Assembly (NCBI GenBank): GCA_029573495.1
Contig: JAKQEI010000034.1
Coordinates: forward strand, 1 to 54,170
Length of the DNA stretch: 54,170 bases
Direction of reading: 5' to 3'
Source of the DNA: Bacteroidota bacterium
Lineage (GTDB): Bacteria; Bacteroidota; Bacteroidia; Flavobacteriales_F; PHOS-HE28
Position numbers and translations under genes: made by a program. The notes below the pieces were generated by a model, which searched no databases, was not told the origin of the DNA, and worked only from the letters and a program-made list of their open reading frames with translations. Positions 1-9,607 of the stretch are shown piece by piece (within the stretch, counting starts at the first letter, position 1; each line of letters begins with the position of its first letter).

Positions 1-391
1 AGAGGATCTGTTTCGGCGAGATGCCGCCCTCGCAGGAGAAATTGTACTGTCCACTGACATACGATGTATCCGTGCCGCAGATGAAGGCTCGGATCCCGTT
101 CGAGACGCCACGCACCTCGAGGTTCCCTTTTCCGATGTTCGGGGTAGAGCCAGACACCCGCAGTCGCCCTGGGTTGCTCGAACTGGTCTGCGAATATTCG
201 GTCGGTCCAGATTGTACCGTCGAAAGCGCGTTCCAGCTGATGGTCATGTCCGGAAGCAGGTCGCAATCGGTCTGGCCAGGGGTTGCGCAAACACAACTCG
301 TGGCGTTGGTGATGGTACACTGCGCGTTGGCTCCGACAACGGAGGCGAACAGGGTACCGATCAAGATCAGGGAGCGTGAACGTGTCTGCAT
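1..391 (-). CDS. Secreted protein, N-terminal part only (possibly lysyl-oxidase-like)
   Basis: This reading frame starts with an ATG at 391 and runs off the left edge, so only the first 130 residues are seen. The first ~24 residues form a clear signal peptide (basic start, hydrophobic core, ending in ANAQ), so the product is exported. The mature start is cysteine-rich (CTIT, CVCA, CDLLPD), then comes a segment with LRVSG and TPNIG motifs and a later FICGTDTSY motif. From memory, such motifs occur in bacterial secreted proteins with a lysyl-oxidase-type domain and a T9SS tail, but the diagnostic copper-binding histidines would lie outside the window, so this is only a guess. It lies 88 bases downstream of the propeller gene on the same strand and may be co-transcribed with it. 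Confidence 0.7.
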   Translation of the reverse strand, partial: MQTRSRSLILIGTLFASVVGANAQCTITNATSCVCATPGQTDCDLLPDMTISWNALSTVQSGPTEYSQTSSSNPGRLRVSGSTPNIGKGNLEVRGVSNGIRAFICGTDTSYVSGQYNFSCEGGISPKQIL

Positions 392-479
392 TCGCGACTG
401 GATTTGAAATGGAAAGCTGGTAAAACTAGGGAATACGGCAGGTCGCGGTCAAGTAGCTGGGAGCGACAAGTCGCAAGGT

Positions 480-1739
480 TCACTCGACGACAATGCGCTC
501 TACTTCGACGAGATCCCCACTCGACACCCGAAGCAGGTAAGTGCCCGGCGCGAGACCTTCCAACCCGATCGAGGCGGTTCCAGTGGCTGATCGTCCTTGC
601 CTCACCAGCCGGCCGTCCGAAGAGCCTAATTGCCAGACGAAAGCCATGGTCGGCTCTGGCAGTTCCAGGAACAACCAATGGGGTGTTGGATTCGGGAAGG
701 CCCGCAGCTTGGAGGTCCGAGTGACGGATCGGACATCAACCGACGGGTTGAATCGCGCAAGGCCGCCCAACCCGGTTCCGACCCACAGGACACCGTCAGG
801 CCCTGCCAGAAGGCTCTTGATCCCATCATCCGGGATCCCGGATCCGGAGGTGGTGAACTGGTCATAGGTCCCATCGTCATGCACCTTGAGCAAGCCCGCG
901 ATCTGGGTACCCACCCACACGTCTCCATCCAGATCGAACGCGAGGGCTGTGGTCGCATTGGACGGGAATCCGACCGCGATGTTCCACTGGGTCCAGAGGC
1001 CACCCACCAAGGGTCCTTGCTGCCGCAGCAATCCGCCCGCCGGGGTGGCCACCCAACGCGCCCCGGTCAGCGGGTGGAATGCCACGTCCACGGCCGTGTT
1101 GTCGAAGAAGCCATCCTCGAACGTGGTCAGCACCTCGACCGATGACCCCTGGATGAAATGCAGACCACCGTTGAAGGTTCCCAGGCAAACGGCACCATCC
1201 TCCCGCACCGCCACCGTGTTGGTATTGGAGGTGTTCAGCACTGCCCCGTCGTGGCTGTCGGGTGTGGCATCGTAGCGGATCCACGAAGTGCCATCGAAGC
1301 GCGCAAGGCCTCCGGAAGTGCATACCCACACGGCATCGGCCACATCTATGAACAGATCACGGATGCCGAACTCAGGCAGCTCAGAATTCATGGGAGTATA
1401 GGTCGTCCAGTTCTCCCCATCCTTGACCTGGAGTCCCATCGACACGGTCCCGATCCACAACCGACCCGAGCCGTCCAAGGCGAGGCAGCGGACATCGTTC
1501 TCCACCAAGGGGCTGGTCCCTTCCTGGTAGATGGTCCATTCATCAACACCATCGAAATGGCAAAGGCCCCAATCGGTTCCAACCCACAGGCCGCCGGAAC
1601 CATCCGAAGCAAGGGACTTGACCGTCACGCTCGGCAACGGCGAATTGTCCATGTCGTAGACCACCCATTGCTGCGCATGCAACGACCCGGACATGGCCAG
1701 GACGATGAGCGCGGAACGAAAGGACCGGTGACCCATCAT
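480..1739 (-). CDS. Secreted two-component-regulator-type beta-propeller protein with T9SS sorting domain
   Basis: The 419-residue product starts with a signal peptide (about residues 1-22, ending in LHAQ). Residues ~25-330 carry repeated propeller blades with the pattern LWVGT...GL..FDG (for example LWVGTDWGL, LWIGTVSMGL, VWVGTQIAGL, LWVGTGLGGL), which is the Reg_prop repeat known from sensor regions of hybrid two-component regulators. No kinase or regulator follows. Instead the last ~75 residues (starting near LRAFPNP) look like a type A T9SS sorting domain, with PNP, a central GRLV turn and GTYLLRV near the end. It is therefore probably a cell-surface or released propeller protein. The start overlaps the stop of the upstream gene by four bases (ATGA), so the two are translationally coupled. 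The ligand is unknown. Confidence 0.85.
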   Translation of the reverse strand: MMGHRSFRSALIVLAMSGSLHAQQWVVYDMDNSPLPSVTVKSLASDGSGGLWVGTDWGLCHFDGVDEWTIYQEGTSPLVENDVRCLALDGSGRLWIGTVSMGLQVKDGENWTTYTPMNSELPEFGIRDLFIDVADAVWVCTSGGLARFDGTSWIRYDATPDSHDGAVLNTSNTNTVAVREDGAVCLGTFNGGLHFIQGSSVEVLTTFEDGFFDNTAVDVAFHPLTGARWVATPAGGLLRQQGPLVGGLWTQWNIAVGFPSNATTALAFDLDGDVWVGTQIAGLLKVHDDGTYDQFTTSGSGIPDDGIKSLLAGPDGVLWVGTGLGGLARFNPSVDVRSVTRTSKLRAFPNPTPHWLFLELPEPTMAFVWQLGSSDGRLVRQGRSATGTASIGLEGLAPGTYLLRVSSGDLVEVERIVVE

Positions 1740-2521
1740 CTCGTCAGGAAGGTGCGCATGACCTGTTCCCTTCCTTCTGACCAGAGTCGGACCAAGTAGA
1801 TACCATCTGCGGTCAGCCCACCGTTCAAGCGATGGTCCGAACTACCCTCAGGGACCACCATACGACCCTGACCGATCGTTCTTCCAGCGGGATCGATGAC
1901 CACATAACGCAGGTCGCGTTCCGTTGCGGCCACCACGCGGACCCAATGACCGGGGGCATCCAGGTGGAGCACCTGAAGGTCATCCGGAGAAAAGCTCAAC
2001 TCATCAAGCGTTGTGGGCGTGCTGAAATAGATCTCTCCTGGCACCGAAACACCACCCAGGGAAACGTAGTAATCCGCGTTGTTCACCGCAGTCCAATCAT
2101 CCTCCACCAAGGCGAGGTCCACCGGACCGCCGATGACATCGATCGTACCCATGGATACCTCCTGGCCCGCGGTCCATGCCTGGCCCGTGGCCATCAAGGA
2201 CGTAGCTCCGAAGGCCACGAACGGCGCGTAGGTGTATTGGCCGGAGACCACCTCATCACCCGAGATGCCAGGGTAGATCCCCAGCGACATCATGGCTGGT
2301 GAGGGGGCGAACTCGGCAAGGGTGCCCGACATCGACGTACTCCAGCGGAAGGTGAACACGATGCTTGCGAAGAAGCCATTGAAATCACCATCCGGGCGAA
2401 TGCGCACCTCGTACCGGTTCGGTTGCAGCTGGACCAATGTGATGTCCACATCAGGCAGGTCCTGTGCAACACTGGGGACCATGAACGCGAAGGTTCCGAG
2501 CAGGGTACCTATCTTCCTCAT
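1736..2521 (-). CDS. T9SS-sorted secreted protein of unknown function
   Basis: The 261-residue product has a typical signal peptide (MRKIGTLLGTF through SVAQ), a beta-rich body that I do not recognise, and a C-terminal ~75-residue domain starting near DLQVLHL with the T9SS features RYVVIDPAGR, a GxGxMVV turn and GIYLVRL. The ATG at 2521 is chosen over in-frame ATGs at 2590 and 2554 because a TAACTTTG promoter box sits at 2560-2567, so transcription would start near 2554 and only the inner start gives a sensible leader and signal peptide. The gene is followed by the propeller gene with a 4-base overlap. The body contains a YVSLGG stretch and an FTFRW segment, but no catalytic motif was found. 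It is probably a surface or secreted accessory protein. Confidence 0.75.
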   Translation of the reverse strand: MRKIGTLLGTFAFMVPSVAQDLPDVDITLVQLQPNRYEVRIRPDGDFNGFFASIVFTFRWSTSMSGTLAEFAPSPAMMSLGIYPGISGDEVVSGQYTYAPFVAFGATSLMATGQAWTAGQEVSMGTIDVIGGPVDLALVEDDWTAVNNADYYVSLGGVSVPGEIYFSTPTTLDELSFSPDDLQVLHLDAPGHWVRVVAATERDLRYVVIDPAGRTIGQGRMVVPEGSSDHRLNGGLTADGIYLVRLWSEGREQVMRTFLTR

Positions 2522-2559
2522 TGGATGAAAGAGCGGATTCTTCCCTCCGCTCATGCTTC

Positions 2560-2567
2560 CAAAGTTA
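2560..2567 (-). promoter_or_regulatory. Bacteroidota-type -7 promoter box (TAACTTTG)
   Basis: The minus strand reads TAACTTTG here, a perfect match to the TAnnTTTG box of Bacteroidota housekeeping promoters. It lies in the gap after the MoxR gene and about 40 bases before the ATG at 2521. No convincing upstream TTG element was found at the expected spacing. Confidence 0.55.
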
Positions 2568-2607
2568 GGGCCGAAGAGCCCCTGGCGCACTGTCCGATGT
2601 CATGGAT

Positions 2608-3561
2608 CTATAGGATCCCTTGCACGATCCGCTCCACGGTGACCCCCTCGGCCTCCGCCTTGTAATTACGGACAAGGCGATGGCGCAGGATGGGCAATGC
2701 AACGGCCTGGACATCATCGATATCGGGCGAGAACTTGCCCCGGGCAAGGGCATGGCACTTGGCCCCGATCACGAGGTATTGTGAAGCCCTGGGACCGGCA
2801 CCCCAGCTGATGTGGTCCTTGATGATGGCAGGTGCGTCCGCAGCGCCCGGCCGGGTCCGCGTAGCCAACTTGACCGCGTATTCCAGGACATTATCGGCCA
2901 CAGGAATGCGACGGACCAGGCCCTGATAGGTGAGGATATCCTCTGCGGAGAGCACGGGCTCGATACGAGGCTTGACATCCCCGGTGGTCGCCTTGACAAT
3001 GGCGAGCTCCTCGGCGTAGCTCGGATAGTCCACCCAGATGTTGAACATGAAGCGGTCCAATTGGGCCTCAGGGAGCGGATAGGTCCCCTCTTGTTCGATC
3101 GGATTCTGCGTGGCCAACACGAAGAAGGGCTCCTGTAGCGGATGGGTCGCACCAGCCGCCGTGACGGCCTTCTCCTGCATGGCCTCGAGCAATGCGGCCT
3201 GGGTCTTGGGTGGGGTTCGGTTGATCTCGTCCGCCAGGATGATGTTGGCGAAGATGGGACCGCGGACGAAGCGGAAGCGGCGGTCCTGATCCAATACCTC
3301 CGAGCCGATGATGTCGCTTGGCATGAGGTCTGGAGTGAACTGGATCCGGTTGAAGGACAGGCCTAGCGCCTGGGCCACCGAGTTCACGAGGAGCGTCTTC
3401 GCCAACCCAGGCACACCTACGAGCAGACAATGACCGCGGCTGAAGATGCCCATGAGGACGAGGTCCACGACCTGGTCCTGTCCTACGATCGCCTTGTTGA
3501 CCTCGGCCTTGAGCCTGCGGTATTGTTCACCGAACCGTTCAACTGCTCCGATATCGTCCAT
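2608..3561 (-). CDS. MoxR-family AAA+ ATPase
   Basis: The 317-residue product is a MoxR-type AAA+ ATPase, a cytoplasmic chaperone-like family that typically helps assemble or activate membrane or metal-containing complexes. Visible motifs are Walker A (GVPGLAKT, near residue 50), Walker B with the family signature (ILADEINR, near residue 110), sensor 1 (LATQNPIEQEGTYPLPEAQ) and a C-terminal lid domain. The ATG at 3561 is preferred over a start at 3597: it is preceded by GGAAG, begins 11 bases after the upstream stop and gives the usual family length. MoxR genes are often followed by a DUF58 gene; here a T9SS-sorted protein follows instead. The three genes upstream encode periplasmic foldases, so it may belong to an envelope-biogenesis operon, which is an inference. 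Confidence 0.93.
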   Translation of the reverse strand: MDDIGAVERFGEQYRRLKAEVNKAIVGQDQVVDLVLMGIFSRGHCLLVGVPGLAKTLLVNSVAQALGLSFNRIQFTPDLMPSDIIGSEVLDQDRRFRFVRGPIFANIILADEINRTPPKTQAALLEAMQEKAVTAAGATHPLQEPFFVLATQNPIEQEGTYPLPEAQLDRFMFNIWVDYPSYAEELAIVKATTGDVKPRIEPVLSAEDILTYQGLVRRIPVADNVLEYAVKLATRTRPGAADAPAIIKDHISWGAGPRASQYLVIGAKCHALARGKFSPDIDDVQAVALPILRHRLVRNYKAEAEGVTVERIVQGIL

Positions 3562-3572
3562 CTTCCGATCGC

Positions 3573-4931
3573 TTAATTGTCCACCTGCCGCGCCCAATCA
3601 TGCGTGAATGGACACTGGCGGTAGTCCTCGTTCAACCTGACATAGGTACCCTCCAACCGACCACCCACCCAATCATCCACGGCGGTGGCCCGCATCTTCC
3701 CTTCGGTGGCCTGCTGGATCATGCGGTAATCCTCCTTCATGTTCGCCTTGTGCGGTGGTGTGTGGGATATGAGTTGGAGGACCCGGTATGCCTTGGTGGC
3801 ATCGGGCATGACCAATAGCTGGGGCTCGCTCACCTCACCCGGCTCCAACTTGTCCAACACAAAGAAGGTCTGCTGGTCGAGCTCGCTCATGTCCCAGCGG
3901 GTGGAATTATTGTTCGGCTCGATCAACACACCACCCAGGTCCTTGCTTTCCGGATCCTCCGAGTACTTCACGGCCGCATCATGGAACCGGAGCTCACCGC
4001 TCCGGATAACGCGCACAAGGCTGTCAAGCAGCGAACGCTCCTTCGACAGTTCGGCATTACCCACCTGCGGGCGCATCAGGACGTGACGTGCATTGTAGTA
4101 CTCACCCCTGCGTTCCACCATCTGCATGAAATGGTAACCGTACTGCGTCTTGAACACCTGACTCACCTCTCCTTCCTTCAAGCTCATCGCCACGGCATCG
4201 AACTCCGGCACCATGGTGCCCAATGGCACGAGTCCGAGCTCCCCGCACTCCTTGGCCGATCCAGGATCCTCGGAGTAGAGGATGGCGACCGTGCAGATGT
4301 CCTTCTCCCCCTTCTGCACGCTTTCCCGGAACTCCTCGATACGACGCCGGACACGACGCTCCTCCTCCTCCTCCGGTTTAGGCTGCCGCAGGATCTGAGC
4401 GTACTCCACCTCCGCATTGATCAGCGGGACGCTATCCGCAGGAATGGAGTTGAAGAAACGTTGAACGTCGCGTGGCGTCACCCGGATATCCGAAGTGATC
4501 CGCTGTTGCATGTTCTGCACGAGCAGCTGGTCCTCGACCTGTTCCCTGAATTCAGCGCGGATCTCGGTGATGGTCTTTCCGTAGAACTTCTCGAGCTTCT
4601 CATCGCCCCCGAGCTGCGCGGAGAAGTAGCGTATCCGTCGATCCAGTTCGGCGTCCACTTGCGCTTCATCGACCACGACACTATCGATCGCGGCCTGCTC
4701 GAGTAGGAGTTTCTCGTACAGGAGGTCCTCGAGCTCACCACACACGGCCGCAGGTGTGAGCGATCCACCGTTCTGTCGCAGCTGCTCGGTGCGCACGGTC
4801 AGTTCCGAATGGAGGATGGCCTCGCGTCCAACAACGGCCACGACACGATCGATCAATGTGCCCTGGGGCTGTGCAACGCTCACCAGCGGCAACAGCAGGA
4901 GGAGGATGCTATGGAACGAACCTCTCAACAT
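3573..4931 (-). CDS. SurA-like periplasmic peptidyl-prolyl isomerase/chaperone
   Basis: The 452-residue protein has a signal peptide (MLRGSF through VAQ), an N-terminal SurA-type helical chaperone domain beginning DRVVAVVGREAILHSEL, and two parvulin-like modules. The first runs from about residue 170 (VEYAQIL to YGYHFMQMVERR), the second from about 285 (YNARHVLMRP to about residue 390). Such proteins escort outer-membrane beta-barrels through the periplasm and isomerise prolyl bonds. The characteristic segments YSEDPGS, GELGLVPLG and YSEDPESKDLGG are seen. The start overlaps the end of the upstream foldase gene by 23 bases, so the genes form one operon. Length fits the SurA family. Which parvulin module is catalytically active cannot be told by eye. 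Confidence 0.92.
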   Translation of the reverse strand: MLRGSFHSILLLLLPLVSVAQPQGTLIDRVVAVVGREAILHSELTVRTEQLRQNGGSLTPAAVCGELEDLLYEKLLLEQAAIDSVVVDEAQVDAELDRRIRYFSAQLGGDEKLEKFYGKTITEIRAEFREQVEDQLLVQNMQQRITSDIRVTPRDVQRFFNSIPADSVPLINAEVEYAQILRQPKPEEEEERRVRRRIEEFRESVQKGEKDICTVAILYSEDPGSAKECGELGLVPLGTMVPEFDAVAMSLKEGEVSQVFKTQYGYHFMQMVERRGEYYNARHVLMRPQVGNAELSKERSLLDSLVRVIRSGELRFHDAAVKYSEDPESKDLGGVLIEPNNNSTRWDMSELDQQTFFVLDKLEPGEVSEPQLLVMPDATKAYRVLQLISHTPPHKANMKEDYRMIQQATEGKMRATAVDDWVGGRLEGTYVRLNEDYRQCPFTHDWARQVDN

Positions 4932-5757
4932 CCTTGTTCTCGATGGCTTGTGCGTAGACCGATGCGCGCATATCCTCTATCAACTGCAGCTTGCGTTGGT
5001 TCAGCAGGATGGCCCGGATATCGGACCGGACCATGTCCAGCGGTGAGATGCTGTTCTGGGCGCGGTATTCGATAACGTCGATGAACCATGCGCCATTGTC
5101 CGACGTGACCACCTGCTTCCCCGGTCTTGTCAGGTCCGTACCTTGTTGAGCCGTTGGCAGTTCCATGTCAGCCCTTACCGTGGAGGCCGGGTACCAGCTA
5201 TTGCTGTGATCGATGATGGTGACACCGTTCCGGGCCAGCCAGAGCTCCAATTCATGCAGGTCATCAACGTCACCGTTCAGAAAACGATCCGACATCCTGC
5301 GGAGCGTTCGCTTGTCGGGCTCATTCACCTTGAACCACCGTATGCGCAGGACATCCTCCTTGAGTTCGAAGTTCGCCTGATGGTCCGTGAAATAGGCTTC
5401 CACATCCGCCGCGGTCACCGAAGTGTCCAGCTTCTGGTCGACCAATGCCTGCTCGTATCCGAAGATCACGAGCGAGCGACGGTAGTCCTCGAGCTGGGAT
5501 TCCATATCCAAGGTTCCGGCCACCTGGTTCTGCTCGGCCATGTGGAGGATGGCCTGCTGACGGAGCCACATCTCAATATACTGTTCGGCCATGGCCGCGC
5601 TATCCGCGGGACTGGCATCGGGGGGGATCACCTGTCTGAGGTCGTCCCAGGATAGGACCTGATCAAAGGCACGCGCTATCGGCCTGTCCGGCCCCTCTTC
5701 CACAGCCCCACAACCGGGACCCATCAACAAGGCACAGCCCACCATCAACCCGGGCAT
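4909..5757 (-). CDS. Probable periplasmic lipoprotein related to SurA/PpiC foldases
   Basis: The 282-residue protein lies between two clear parvulin genes. The chosen ATG (5757) gives a short hydrophobic leader ending in GPGCG, which may be a loose lipobox, so outer- or inner-membrane anchoring through a lipid is likely but not certain. The middle is helical (MAEQYIEMWLRQQAILHMAEQ), as in the SurA N-terminal chaperone region. The segment near VEAYFTDHQANFELKEDVLRI is the usual entry to a parvulin domain, yet the later catalytic signatures (GGxLG, FGYHI) are missing. It is probably a chaperone-like protein without isomerase activity. A start at 5859 would overlap the upstream gene by 70 bases and lacks a signal peptide, so it was rejected. 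Confidence 0.75.
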   Translation of the reverse strand: MPGLMVGCALLMGPGCGAVEEGPDRPIARAFDQVLSWDDLRQVIPPDASPADSAAMAEQYIEMWLRQQAILHMAEQNQVAGTLDMESQLEDYRRSLVIFGYEQALVDQKLDTSVTAADVEAYFTDHQANFELKEDVLRIRWFKVNEPDKRTLRRMSDRFLNGDVDDLHELELWLARNGVTIIDHSNSWYPASTVRADMELPTAQQGTDLTRPGKQVVTSDNGAWFIDVIEYRAQNSISPLDMVRSDIRAILLNQRKLQLIEDMRASVYAQAIENKDVERFVP

Positions 5758-5789
5758 GCCGGGTCCATTGAACGGGCGTCCGGCTGGTA

Positions 5790-7955
5790 TCACTTGATGG
5801 AATGCAGGACGTCCTGGTCCACGGACACCGTGTACTTCGAACGCAGCTCTTTGATCCAATTCTTCTCCAGTTCGTCCTGATATGCGGCGGTGATGAGGCC
5901 CCTTGCCTCGTCAAGGGTCTTGGGCTCGGGTGGACGAACGCCCTTGATGTCGGCCACCACCACCCGATCGTCCAGTTTGAAGTCGGGTTGGAGGCCCGGC
6001 TTGGTAATGCCCTTGAGGTATGGCTTCTGTTCGGCGGTGAAGAGGCCGTTCTCGATGGTGAGGGCCAGGGGGTCCGTCTTGTTCACGATCGCCGTCAGAT
6101 CGGCGCCGCGCTTGCCCTTTGCCACGAGGCCGCGCACCTGCTTGGCCACCGCGGGGCTATTACAGATGTAGAGATCACCCTCATACCTCGTGTCCCACAT
6201 GAAGTCCGTCATATGCTCCTTGTGGAAGGATTCGAGGCCCGCGGTGTCACGCACCGCCTTGCCCCAGACCTTTTGGTCCGTGAGTTCGAAGAGCAGGATC
6301 CCATCGCGGTATTCCTTCATCAACAGTCGGAAGTCCGTGTACTTCTCCTCCAAGTGCGCGTCCTCATAGGCCATGATCCTGTCATCCACCATAGCCTCGA
6401 AACGTTCGTTCACGTAGGCGCTCAACGGTACCGGGCGTTCCCGGCGCTGGCGCGCCTCGATCCAATCGAGCAGATCGCGCTGGGTAAAGGAACCACCCTT
6501 GAAGGTGAACACGGGTTTGGTGAGCTTCTCGGCCTTCTTGCGGTCGTAGGACCAGCCCTCCATGATCGTGCGCACCACCACCGTATCCTCCATGGTCTGG
6601 GTCATCTCGTCGTATTGCCGGCTCTTCACGTTCAGCAGACGACCGTCCTTGATGGCACCGAGCAGCTCCCGGCGATACTTCACCCCCTTCAGTTCGAGCG
6701 GCCCTTCCATGGCGTTCTTGCGGAGGAGCGTATCGCTCACGGACGTCCCCTTCTTGAAAACGTTGGTATCCACCAGTGCGACCAGGGCGTTCACGTTCTT
6801 CGGGTAGGACGTGTAACCGTATTCGGACCGCAGACGTGTGATGAAGGCCTTCTGGGTGATCTCCGCCCGGCTGTCGCGCGAGATCCGGTTCTTCAATTCG
6901 ACCTTGGAAGCCTCGAAAGAGGCGACCGGTTGCTTCTCCAACAACTTGATGATGTGCCAGCCATAACGCGACCTGATCGGACCGGAGATGTCACCCTCCT
7001 TCTGCAGCCCGAAGGCGGCATCTTCGAACTCCTCGATCATCTTGCCAGTACCGAACATGGGTAGCTCACCACCCTTGGTGTTGGAGCTTTCGTCCTCGCT
7101 GTACTTCAAGGCGGCATCCTCGAAGGTCAGCTTCCCGCTCTCGATCTGCCCATGTACCTCGCGGATGCGCTGCTCAATGGCCGCTCGCTTATCAGGGTCA
7201 TCCTGATCGGTGCTGCGCATCATGATATGTGCCACGCGGACCTGTCCACGGGCAGGACGGCGGTCAGCCACTTTGATGATGTGGTAGCCGAATCGCGTGC
7301 GCACCGGCTTGCTCACTTCACCCACCTGCGTGGTGAACGCGGCGGTCTCGAACGGATACACCATCTGAAGGGCGCTGAACCAGCCCAGATCACCACCGTT
7401 CTTCGCGGCACTTGGATCGTCCGAACCGCCCGGACCCTTGGCCACGGATGCCATATCCTCCCCTTTCACAATTCGGTCGCGCAAGGTGTTGATCCGTTTC
7501 CAAGCGGCGAGGGTGTCCTCCGGCGAGGCCTCGGGATCCACCTGCACCAGTATGTGCGATGCACGCACCTCCTCCTGCATCCGGGTGTACGCCTCCTTGA
7601 TCAGTGCATCGTTGAGCTCCCGATCGATGAGGTACGGACGGGCCAGCTGCTTCCGGTATCCATCCAATTCGTTCTTGAACTTGGTGATCGTGTCCATACC
7701 GAGCGCCTCCGCCTCCCGCACCTTCAGCTTGTAATTGATGAAGAGGTCGAGGTACTCGTCGAGCGCCTCCTTGGTGACGGCGGCTTCCTTGTTGTTCTTC
7801 TTGTAGATGGCCTCGAACTCGCTGCGCAGCACCGGGCGGCCATCCACATGCATGATGACGGGGTCATCGCTACCACTTTGGGCGGTCACACCCTGGGTGA
7901 GGCCGGCGGCCAGAAGGAATACACTGAGCTTCAGAAGGGTCCTTTCCATGGTCAT
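5790..7955 (-). CDS. Large periplasmic double-parvulin peptidyl-prolyl isomerase
   Basis: The 721-residue protein has a signal peptide (residues 1-26, ending in VTAQ), an N-terminal SurA/PpiD-like helical part, and two consecutive parvulin domains: about residues 130-235 (VRASHILVQV ... NGGDLGWFSA ... RFGYHIIKVADRR) and 240-345 (VRVAHIMMRS ... KGGELPMFGTG ... RYGWHIIKLLEK). Both keep the histidine-containing start and the GYHI/GWHI end typical of active parvulins. The remaining ~370 residues are probably chaperone surface without a known motif. It begins a foldase operon with the two following genes and MoxR. In-frame ATGs at 7955 and 7949 are both possible. A TACATTTG promoter box lies about 40 bases upstream. 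The arrangement next to guaB is familiar from Flavobacteriia genomes. Confidence 0.93.
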   Translation of the reverse strand: MTMERTLLKLSVFLLAAGLTQGVTAQSGSDDPVIMHVDGRPVLRSEFEAIYKKNNKEAAVTKEALDEYLDLFINYKLKVREAEALGMDTITKFKNELDGYRKQLARPYLIDRELNDALIKEAYTRMQEEVRASHILVQVDPEASPEDTLAAWKRINTLRDRIVKGEDMASVAKGPGGSDDPSAAKNGGDLGWFSALQMVYPFETAAFTTQVGEVSKPVRTRFGYHIIKVADRRPARGQVRVAHIMMRSTDQDDPDKRAAIEQRIREVHGQIESGKLTFEDAALKYSEDESSNTKGGELPMFGTGKMIEEFEDAAFGLQKEGDISGPIRSRYGWHIIKLLEKQPVASFEASKVELKNRISRDSRAEITQKAFITRLRSEYGYTSYPKNVNALVALVDTNVFKKGTSVSDTLLRKNAMEGPLELKGVKYRRELLGAIKDGRLLNVKSRQYDEMTQTMEDTVVVRTIMEGWSYDRKKAEKLTKPVFTFKGGSFTQRDLLDWIEARQRRERPVPLSAYVNERFEAMVDDRIMAYEDAHLEEKYTDFRLLMKEYRDGILLFELTDQKVWGKAVRDTAGLESFHKEHMTDFMWDTRYEGDLYICNSPAVAKQVRGLVAKGKRGADLTAIVNKTDPLALTIENGLFTAEQKPYLKGITKPGLQPDFKLDDRVVVADIKGVRPPEPKTLDEARGLITAAYQDELEKNWIKELRSKYTVSVDQDVLHSIK

Positions 7956-7995
7956 GGCTCGCGCCGCGACTGATGGTGCCGCGGCCGAAGGGAGG

Positions 7996-8003
7996 CAAAT
8001 GTA
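7996..8003 (-). promoter_or_regulatory. Bacteroidota-type -7 promoter box (TACATTTG)
   Basis: The minus strand reads TACATTTG, a perfect TAnnTTTG match, in the 107-base gap between guaB and the double-parvulin gene. It would give a leader of about 35 bases before the ATG at 7955. The gap holds no obvious terminator hairpin. Confidence 0.55.
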
Positions 8004-8062
8004 ACCGTTGGCGCCAGCAACGCTCAGCGCCTCAGGCCGTTAATTTGATCGAACCGGCTGGC

Positions 8063-9607
<1,545 letters not shown>

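Noticed and set aside
5802..7064. Plus-strand open frame of 420 codons
   Set aside because: It is antisense to the double-parvulin gene, whose signal peptide and two domains are unmistakable.
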